Part shown: in pieces, positions 57,791 through 64,000 of the stretch
Position numbering within the stretch: position 1 is the first letter of the stretch
Layout of the letters: each line of letters opens with the position of its first letter
Assembly: GCF_016464385.1 (NCBI RefSeq)
Contig: NZ_JADMLH010000013.1
Coordinates: 124,001-188,000, forward strand
Length of the DNA stretch: 64,000 bases
Direction: 5' to 3'
Source of the DNA: Nucisporomicrobium flavum
GTDB lineage: Bacteria; Actinomycetota; Actinomycetes; Mycobacteriales; Micromonosporaceae
Position numbers and translations under genes: made by a program
The notes under the pieces: model-generated
Database searches by the model: none
The model's input: only the letters and a program-made list of their open reading frames with translations
What the model was told of the DNA's origin: nothing

Positions 57791-59953
57791 GTGGCTAACG
57801 TGGATCGGGTGACTTTCTGGACCCGAAAACGCGATCGCTCCCTCTTCGCCAACGGCGGATCGCTGGTGATCTGTGGCCTGCTCGCCGGTGTCGTGGTCGC
57901 GGCGGCCTCGTTCCCGGCCGTCGCCATGTCGGGCCTGGCGGCCAAGGCGGGCTCGCAGGGTTTCGCCGAGCTGCCCAGCGAGCTGGAGCAGCAGTCGGCC
58001 CCCCAGGTCACCCGGATCTTCGCCTCCGACGGCAAGACGCAGCTCGCGGTCATGTACGACGAGTTCCGCAGCGACGTGCCGCTGAAGGAGATCTCGGTCA
58101 ACATGCAGCACGCCATCGTCGCGGCCGAGGACCACCAGTTCTACGAGCACAACGGCGTTGACCTCAAGGGTGTGGCCCGGGCCTTCGTCAACAACAAGCA
58201 GGGCGGCTCCCAGCAGGGCGCGTCCACGCTGACGATGCAGTACGTCCGCATGTCGCTGGCGTACTCGGCCAAGACGCCGCAGCAGGCGATCGACGCGACG
58301 AAGGACAGCCCGGAGCGCAAGCTCACCGAGATGAAGTACGCCATGCAGGTCGAGAAGGAGCTCACCAAGGAGCAGATTCTCGAGCGCTATCTCAACATGG
58401 CCCCGTTCGGCAACGGCGCGTACGGCGTCTACGCCGGCAGCCAGGTCTACTTCCAGAAGAAGCCGAAGGACCTGACGATCGCCGAGGCCGCCCTGCTCGC
58501 CGGCATGGTGAAGGCGCCGACCTCGTTCGACCCGACCACGCCCAGCGGCTACCCGCAGGCGCTGGACCGGCGCAACTACATCATCGACAACATGCGGGAC
58601 CTCAGCTACATCACCCCGCAGCAGGCCACCCAGGCCAAGACGGTGAAGCTCGCGAAGACCACGAAGCGCCCCGGCAACGGCTGCGTGTCGGTCGCCAAGA
58701 ACAACTGGGGCTTCTTCTGCGACTACTTCTACCGCTGGTGGCTGAGCCAGGAGCAGTTCGGCGCGACCTCGTACGACCGTGAGCGCCAGCTGAAGAGCGG
58801 CGGCTACCGCGTGGTGACCTCGCTGGACATCAAGGCGCAGGCGTCGGCACGCAAGGAGATCACCGACCAGATCAGCGACAAGAACCGCAACGCGCTGCTG
58901 CTGGCCGGGGTCGAGCCGGGCACCGGCCGGGTCCGCGCGCTGGCGGCCAACCGCAAGTACAGGCTGGACGACCCGGAGCACCCGAAGAACAAGCTCAGCT
59001 CGAACCCGGACCTGGCGGAGAAGGGCATCCGCGGCACGTACCCGAACACCACCAACCCGATCATCACCGGTGGCGGCGACATCGTCGGTTACCAGGCCGG
59101 CTCGGTGTTCAAGATGTTCACGATGGTCGCGGCGCTGGAGAACGGTCTCGGGCTGGACCACTCGATCACGTCGGGCTCCACGTACAAGTCGGGCTACATC
59201 ATCGACCCGAGCTCCGACGCGGCCTGCCCGGGCACGCACTTCTACTGCCCGTCGAACGCGTCCAAGAGCGAGCAGGGCACCTTCAACATGTGGACCGGCT
59301 TCGGCAAGTCGGTGAACACGTACTTCGTGCCGCTGCAGGAACAGGTGGGCGCGGAGAAGGTGGTGGACGTCGCGAAGCGGTTCGGCGTGCAGTTCCGGGC
59401 CCGCCAGGACGCCGAGTTCGCCAACGACCCGGCCTCGGCGCACCAGTGGGGCGCGTTCACGCTGGGTGTGTCGGCGTCGACGCCGCTGGACATCGCCAAC
59501 GCGTACGCGACGCTGGCCGGTGACGGCATGTACTGCAAGCCCACGCCGATCCAGCGGATCACCTCGGCCGACGGCACGAAGCTGAACGTGGGCCAGCCGG
59601 ACTGCACCCGCGCGACCAGCAAGGACGTGGCGCGCCGGGCGCTCGACGCGGCACGCTGCCCGGTCGGCGACCAGGCCCAGCTGGGCAATTGCGCCGGGGC
59701 CACCGAGCCGAACGCGCGCAACGCGGTGGGTCACCCCATCTTCGGCAAGACCGGTACGACGGACGCAGACAAGACCGCCGCGCTGGTGGTGGGCACCCAG
59801 TCCCTGGTCGTCGCCGGCTACCTGGTCAACCCGGACTGGGCCGGGCACTACGACCGGATGCAGCACGGCATCGTGAACCCGGCGGTGTACCGGACGGTGG
59901 CGGACTACATGGATGGCAAGCCCGAGGAGCAATTCAAGAAACCGGGGGAGTGA
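57791..59953 (+). CDS. Class A penicillin-binding protein (GT51 transglycosylase plus transpeptidase)
   Basis: 720 residues. One N-terminal membrane helix (about 22-46) precedes the GT51 domain, with Glu113 in AAEDHQFYEHNG, QGASTLTMQYVR and RKLTEMKYAMQVEKELTKEQILERYLN. The transpeptidase domain has SxxK at Ser438 (GSVFK), SxN at 507-509 (SVN) and KTGT from Lys653. It polymerises and cross-links peptidoglycan outside the membrane. There is no C-terminal PASTA or long tail. GTG starts at 57791 and 57800 are both possible. Confidence 0.95.
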   Translation: MANVDRVTFWTRKRDRSLFANGGSLVICGLLAGVVVAAASFPAVAMSGLAAKAGSQGFAELPSELEQQSAPQVTRIFASDGKTQLAVMYDEFRSDVPLKEISVNMQHAIVAAEDHQFYEHNGVDLKGVARAFVNNKQGGSQQGASTLTMQYVRMSLAYSAKTPQQAIDATKDSPERKLTEMKYAMQVEKELTKEQILERYLNMAPFGNGAYGVYAGSQVYFQKKPKDLTIAEAALLAGMVKAPTSFDPTTPSGYPQALDRRNYIIDNMRDLSYITPQQATQAKTVKLAKTTKRPGNGCVSVAKNNWGFFCDYFYRWWLSQEQFGATSYDRERQLKSGGYRVVTSLDIKAQASARKEITDQISDKNRNALLLAGVEPGTGRVRALAANRKYRLDDPEHPKNKLSSNPDLAEKGIRGTYPNTTNPIITGGGDIVGYQAGSVFKMFTMVAALENGLGLDHSITSGSTYKSGYIIDPSSDAACPGTHFYCPSNASKSEQGTFNMWTGFGKSVNTYFVPLQEQVGAEKVVDVAKRFGVQFRARQDAEFANDPASAHQWGAFTLGVSASTPLDIANAYATLAGDGMYCKPTPIQRITSADGTKLNVGQPDCTRATSKDVARRALDAARCPVGDQAQLGNCAGATEPNARNAVGHPIFGKTGTTDADKTAALVVGTQSLVVAGYLVNPDWAGHYDRMQHGIVNPAVYRTVADYMDGKPEEQFKKPGE

Positions 59954-59968
59954 CCCCGGCCGGCTCTC

Positions 59969-60010
59969 GACGATCCCGTCGTCTCCCGCAGCGGAGGCGG
60001 CGGGATCGTC
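59969..60010 (+). terminator. Terminator after the penicillin-binding protein gene
   Basis: A 10-bp perfect outer stem (GACGATCCCG at 59969-59978, complement at 60001-60010) encloses a smaller inner CTCC/GGAG stem. GTTTCC follows. Confidence 0.75.
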
Positions 60011-60025
60011 GTTTCCGGGTTCTCT

Positions 60026-60154
60026 GAAACTTCCGGAGTGCTACCGGGGCATGTCCCGCCTGCGGAACTGGCATTAGTCGCAACTTCCGGCTTGCGTCGG
60101 GAAGACGGGCCGGGAGAGACTGCCTGTGCCGTCCGGAAGAGCACCGGAAGTTTC
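60026..60154. promoter_or_regulatory. Three GAAACTTCCGG boxes upstream of the GH3 gene
   Basis: GAAACTTCCGG occurs at 60026-60036 on the plus strand and at 60144-60154 on the minus strand. A near copy, GCAACTTCCGG, lies at 60080-60090. They resemble the GAAACTTTC-type elements reported before xylanase genes in streptomycetes, with one base changed. Probably a sugar-responsive operator set for the GH3 gene. Confidence 0.55.
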
Positions 60155-60172
60155 GGCGAAGCAGGAGGAGTC

Positions 60173-62518
60173 ATGACCGTGCTGAAGGCCGGCCCGCAAC
60201 CGTGGACCGACACCGCTCGAACCAGCGCCGAGCGCGCCGACGCCTTGCTGGAGGAGATGACCCTCGAGGAGAAGGTCGCCCAGCTGGGCAGCGTCTGGCA
60301 GCAGGACGCGGTCGAGACCACCGGTGAGGTCGCGCCGATGCAGGACGTCTTCGCCGCCGGCTCCCGTCCCTTCGACACCGCGGTGCGCGACGGCATCGGT
60401 CACCTCACCCGCCCCTTCGGCACCCGGCCGGTCACCGCCGACGAGGGCCGCGCCCGCGTGGTCGAGCTGCAGCGGCAGGTCGTCGACAGCAGCCGCCTGG
60501 GCGTGCCCGCGATCGTGCACGAGGAATGCCTCACCGGCTTCACCACGCTGGGCGCCACCGTCTACCCGACGTCGCTCGCGTGGGCCGCCACGTTCGACCC
60601 CGAGCTGATCGAGCGGATGGCCGCGGCGATCGCCGCCGACATGCGCGCGGTCGGCGTGCACCAGGGCCTGTCGCCCGTGCTCGACGTCGTGCGCGACTAC
60701 CGGTGGGGCCGCGTCGAGGAGACCATGGGCGAGGACCCGTACCTGGTGGGCGCGCTGGGTGCCGCGTACGTGCGAGGGCTGGAGAAGCAGGGCCTCGTCG
60801 CCACCCTCAAGCACTTCGCCGGCTACTCCGCCTCGCGCGCCGCCCGCAACCACGGCCCGGTCGCCATGGGCTCGCGTGAGCTGCGCGAATACATCCTCCC
60901 GACGTTCGAGACGGCGATCCGGGCCGGCGGCGCGCGCTCGGTCATGAACTCGTACTCGGAGATCGACGGCGTGCCGGTCGGCGCGGACCCGTCGCTGCTC
61001 ACCGGCGTGCTGCGCGACGAATGGGGCTTCGACGGCGTCGTCGTGTCCGACTACTGGTCGGTGCCGTTCCTGCAGACGATGCACCGCGTGGCCGGCACTC
61101 CCGCCGAGGCGGGGGCGCTGGCGCTGACCGCCGGGATCGACGTCGAGCTGCCCGACGCCATCGGCTACGGCGCGGGGCTCATCGAGCTGGTGCGCTCGGG
61201 GCAGGTGTCCGAGGAGCTCATCGACCGGGCCGCCCGCCGCGTGCTGCGGCAGAAGGCCGAGCTCGGCCTGCTCGACCCGGACTGGACCCCCGAGGGTTCC
61301 GTCGCGGCCGGCGAGGGCATCGACTTCGACTCGCCCGCCAACCGCGCGATCGCCCGCGAGGTGGCCGACCGCTCGGTGGTGCTGCTCGCCAACGACTCCG
61401 GCGTGCTGCCGCTGACGGAGGGCACCGCCCCGCGCCGGATCGCGGTCGTCGGCCCGTGCGCCGACGACGCCCAGGCGTTCATGGGCTGCTACTCGTACCC
61501 CAACCACATCCTCGGCGACTACCCCGAGTACGGGATGGGCCTCGAGGCGCCGTCGCTGTGGGCGGCGCTGCGCGCCGAGCTGCCGGACGACCGGTTCACG
61601 CTGGAGACCGGCTGCCCGATCCGCGACGAGGACCGTTCCGGCTTCGACGCGGCGGTCGCCGCCGCCCGCGACGCCGACGTCTGCATCGCCGTGGTCGGCG
61701 ACCGGGCCGGCATGTTCGGCCGTGGCACGTCGGGCGAGGGCTGCGACGCACCGGACCTCCAGCTGCCGGGCCTGCAGGGCGAGCTGCTGGGCAAGCTGCT
61801 GGAGACGGGTACGCCCGTCGTCGTGGTGGTCGTGTCCGGCCGCCCGTACGCGCTGGGCGACTACGAGGGGGCGGCCGCGATGATCCAGGCGTTCATGCCC
61901 GGCGAGGAGGGCGGCTCGGCCATCGCCGGCGTCGTCTCCGGGCGGCTCAACCCCAGCGGCAAGCTGCCCGTGCAGGTGCCGCGCCTCCCGGGTGGCCAGC
62001 CCGGCACGTACCTGCAGCCGCCGTACGGCGCGAACAGCGAGGGCGTCAGCAACCTCGACCCCACGGCGATGTTCGGCTTCGGCCACGGGCGGTCGTACAC
62101 CACGTACGAGTACGACGACCTGACGGTCAGCGCCACCGAGCTGCCCACCGACGGCACGGTGACGGTCTCGGTGCGGGTGCGCAACACCGGCCCCCGCGAC
62201 GGCGCCGAGATCGTCCAGCTCTACCTGCACGACGTCCAGGCCGAGGTCACCCGGCCGCTGCTGCAGCTCGCCGGGTTCGCCCGGGTGCCGCTCGCCGCCG
62301 GCGCCGCGGCCCGCGTGGAGTTCACCCTGCACGCCGACCGCACCGCGTTCGTGGGCCGGGACCTGCTCCGCGTCGTCGACCCGGGCGAGGTCGAGATCCA
62401 CGTCGGCGCCTCCGCCACGGACCTGCCGTGCCGGGCGACCGTACGGCTGACCGGGGAGCGGCGCACGGTGGGCCGGGACCGGGTCCTGCACACCCCGGTG
62501 GTCATCGAGCCGGCCTGA
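60173..62518 (+). CDS. Glycoside hydrolase family 3 (beta-xylosidase/beta-glucosidase type)
   Basis: 781 residues, no signal peptide, so cytoplasmic. GH3 N-domain (about 60-360) with KHFAGYS and the nucleophile Asp293 in VVVSDYW. The C-domain (about 390-610) has GRGTSGEGCDAPDLQLPG, and an FnIII-like domain ends the protein (VRNTGPRDGAEIVQLYLHD). It cleaves short beta-linked oligosaccharides taken into the cell. The ATG at 60173 follows a strong AGGAGGAG site. The three boxes upstream suggest induction by plant sugars. Confidence 0.94.
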   Translation: MTVLKAGPQPWTDTARTSAERADALLEEMTLEEKVAQLGSVWQQDAVETTGEVAPMQDVFAAGSRPFDTAVRDGIGHLTRPFGTRPVTADEGRARVVELQRQVVDSSRLGVPAIVHEECLTGFTTLGATVYPTSLAWAATFDPELIERMAAAIAADMRAVGVHQGLSPVLDVVRDYRWGRVEETMGEDPYLVGALGAAYVRGLEKQGLVATLKHFAGYSASRAARNHGPVAMGSRELREYILPTFETAIRAGGARSVMNSYSEIDGVPVGADPSLLTGVLRDEWGFDGVVVSDYWSVPFLQTMHRVAGTPAEAGALALTAGIDVELPDAIGYGAGLIELVRSGQVSEELIDRAARRVLRQKAELGLLDPDWTPEGSVAAGEGIDFDSPANRAIAREVADRSVVLLANDSGVLPLTEGTAPRRIAVVGPCADDAQAFMGCYSYPNHILGDYPEYGMGLEAPSLWAALRAELPDDRFTLETGCPIRDEDRSGFDAAVAAARDADVCIAVVGDRAGMFGRGTSGEGCDAPDLQLPGLQGELLGKLLETGTPVVVVVVSGRPYALGDYEGAAAMIQAFMPGEEGGSAIAGVVSGRLNPSGKLPVQVPRLPGGQPGTYLQPPYGANSEGVSNLDPTAMFGFGHGRSYTTYEYDDLTVSATELPTDGTVTVSVRVRNTGPRDGAEIVQLYLHDVQAEVTRPLLQLAGFARVPLAAGAAARVEFTLHADRTAFVGRDLLRVVDPGEVEIHVGASATDLPCRATVRLTGERRTVGRDRVLHTPVVIEPA

Positions 62519-62531
62519 CCCACCCCGTCTC

Positions 62532-62571
62532 GTCGCGGCCCGCGGCTTCTCTCCCTGCTGCGGGCCGCGAC
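62532..62571 (+). terminator. Terminator after the GH3 gene
   Basis: A perfect 12-bp stem, GTCGCGGCCCGC at 62532-62543 with its complement at 62560-62571, and a 16-base loop, 13 bp past the stop. Confidence 0.8.
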
Positions 62572-62669
62572 GTCATTCCCGGCGCCCGGTGTGTCCGGCG
62601 TGTGAAGGTCTCCGGCAGGTCGTATGTGACCCGCCGCCCCGGCGCTGAACCGCGCCTACCGTCGCCTCT

Positions 62670-63809
62670 GTGCACACCGTTGACGTTCTCGTCGTGGGCG
62701 CGGGCCTGGCCGGCCTGCACACCGCCCGCCTTCTCGCCGGCCGGGGCCTGACCGTCACGGTGGTCGAGCGCCGCCGGTCGCTGGCGGCGGGCATCCGGAC
62801 CACCGGCATCTTCGTGCGCCGTACGCTCGACGACTTCGACCTGCCGGAGCACCTGCTCGGCCCCGGCGTCCGCGACGTCCTTCTGTACCCGCCGTCGCGC
62901 CGGGCCCCGGTCCACCTCACCAGCGACCGCGACGAGTACCGCGTCGCCGACATGGCGGGCGTCTACGAGCACGCCCGGCGTACGGCCGAGACCGCCGGGG
63001 CCCGGGTCCTGCTGGGCGTCCGGTACGCCGGGGTGGCCGGAACCGTGGTCCGGCTCGAGGGCGCGGAGCCGGTGACCGCCCGGTTCGTCGTCGGCGCGGA
63101 CGGCGCCCGGTCCCGGGTCGCCCGTGACCTCGGGCTGGACGTGAACCGGCGGTTGCTCGTCGGGGCGGAGTACGCGCACCCGATCGCCGAGGGTCCCGAC
63201 GCCCCGGCGTTCCACTGCGTGCTGGATCCCCGGATCGCCCCCGGCTACCTGGGCTGGGTGATCGCTGACGGGCGGCACGCACACGTCGGAGTCGCCGGAT
63301 ATCCGCGGGCGATGCGAGCCGGCGTACGTCATCTGCTCGACGATTTCGCCGCCGGAGCCCCGGGCCGGGCAGCGCCGACCGGTCCGGTCGAGCGGCGCGG
63401 CGGTCCGATCCCGGTCGGCGGCGTGCTGCGCCGGCTGGCCTGCCCGCGCGGCCTGCTCGTCGGCGACGCGGCGGGCGCGGTGTCGCCGCTGACCGCCGGT
63501 GGACTCGACCCCTGCCTGCGCATGTCCGAGCTCGCCGCGGCGGTCACGGAGAGCTATCTGCGCACCGGCGACCAGTGCGTGCTGCGTGGCTACTCGGGCG
63601 GCGCGCTGCGGGCGCGTTTCCGGGGACGGCTGATGCTGCGGCGCCTGTTCGCCGGCCTGCCCTCGCCGGTCGCGGCGGAGGCGGCGTTCGCCGTGCTCCG
63701 CAGCCGTGCCGGCAGGGCGGCCGCGGCCCGGATCCTGTTCGGCGACGGATCGTTCCCGGACGTCCGGGACCGGGCGGAGCGGGCGGCGAGCGGTTGCCTG
63801 CGCCGGTGA
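62670..63809 (+). CDS. Geranylgeranyl-reductase-like FAD-dependent oxidoreductase
   Basis: 379 residues. N-terminal FAD motif VVGAGLAGLHTARLLAGRG with VVERRR, then FVVGADGARSRVARDLG and LLVGDAAGAVSPLTAGGL, the order seen in geranylgeranyl-reductase and related flavoproteins. It could reduce isoprenoid chains or hydroxylate an aromatic; no terpene or quinone genes adjoin it. Start GTG at 62670. Confidence 0.88.
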   Translation: MHTVDVLVVGAGLAGLHTARLLAGRGLTVTVVERRRSLAAGIRTTGIFVRRTLDDFDLPEHLLGPGVRDVLLYPPSRRAPVHLTSDRDEYRVADMAGVYEHARRTAETAGARVLLGVRYAGVAGTVVRLEGAEPVTARFVVGADGARSRVARDLGLDVNRRLLVGAEYAHPIAEGPDAPAFHCVLDPRIAPGYLGWVIADGRHAHVGVAGYPRAMRAGVRHLLDDFAAGAPGRAAPTGPVERRGGPIPVGGVLRRLACPRGLLVGDAAGAVSPLTAGGLDPCLRMSELAAAVTESYLRTGDQCVLRGYSGGALRARFRGRLMLRRLFAGLPSPVAAEAAFAVLRSRAGRAAAARILFGDGSFPDVRDRAERAASGCLRR

Positions 63810-63942
63810 CCGGCCCGGGGCATGGCGTCCGGTGGGAGGGCAGCACCAACACCTCACTGCGCTCGAACTCATCGCAGCGCCGCAATGATCCGCGCGGCCA
63901 CGATGGAGTGAAGATGCCGCCTCTGGGTGCGGCGCAGCTACG

Positions 63943-64000
63943 ATGGGTGACGGGCAGGCCGATCAAGCGGTGCAGCTGCTCGACGGGGTTTCGGTGTCCG
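63943..64000 (+). CDS. Possible start of a gene cut by the window end
   Basis: An ATG opens a frame, MGDGQADQAVQLLDGVSVS, that runs to the edge without a stop. The composition is plausible for coding sequence but too short to judge, and there is no clear ribosome site. The stretch 63810-63942 before it shows no convincing feature. Confidence 0.3.
   Translation, partial: MGDGQADQAVQLLDGVSVS

Noticed and set aside
63544..63966. Minus-strand 140-residue frame at the window end
   Set aside because: It overlaps the flavoprotein gene antisense, is Arg/Pro-rich and has no recognisable features.

Overview
The window is very GC-rich (mostly G or C at third codon positions), gene-dense DNA from an actinomycete. 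The mix of genes fits a soil member of the Micromonosporaceae, such as Actinoplanes or a relative, but I infer this from gene content and cannot prove it. Pointers are an F420-type LLM oxidoreductase, an ECF42-type sigma factor with its YCII partner, CebR-like operators, many secreted hydrolases, GTG starts, GTGA/ATGA start-stop overlaps, and several start codons that sit 6-7 bases after a TAnnnT box, as in leaderless actinobacterial mRNAs. I see no rRNA, tRNA, CRISPR array, insertion sequence or prophage.

Layout. 1-5.2 kb: a partial enterochelin-esterase-like gene, smpB, an ABM monooxygenase, and a divergent pair of secreted plant-polymer enzymes (CBM2-SGNH esterase and PL11 rhamnogalacturonan lyase) with two CebR-like boxes between them. 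5.2-9.2 kb: a glcDEF glycolate oxidase operon. 9.4-17 kb: secreted M36 and M4 metalloproteases, a lipoprotein deacetylase, a small protein with Ser at every third residue, and a MarR-esterase pair. 17-30 kb: a KAS III enzyme, the YCII-ECF42 pair, a TMEM175-like channel, a GST, an EAL-HDOD protein, RecQ, several hydrolases and a large PAS-SpoIIE-ATPase-STAS regulator.

30.3-37 kb is the most unusual part. Seven same-strand genes, mostly overlapping or closely spaced, encode a BchC-like dehydrogenase, a pterin-synthase homologue without its catalytic residues, a glycosyltransferase, a methyltransferase, a flippase-like membrane protein, a RibD-type pyrimidine reductase and GTP cyclohydrolase II. 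A divergent CDP-alcohol phosphatidyltransferase adjoins them. Together they look like a pathway that starts from GTP and makes a modified, probably membrane-linked, pterin or pyrimidine product of unknown identity.

37-49 kb: a BtuF-like binding protein, an esterase, an EamA exporter with a divergent GlxA regulator, a pilin-like small protein, a Pro/Thr-rich membrane protein, htpG, an MDR oxidoreductase, a LysR-SDR pair, HIT, PfkB and other small genes. 49-56.6 kb: an MFS exporter with TetR, two further TetR regulators, an SDR, a GntP permease and an LLM oxidoreductase. 56.6-64 kb: a lipoprotein hydrolase, a class A penicillin-binding protein, a GH3 glycosidase with three upstream inverted or direct boxes, and a geranylgeranyl-reductase-like flavoprotein. 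The last 190 bases may hold the start of another gene.
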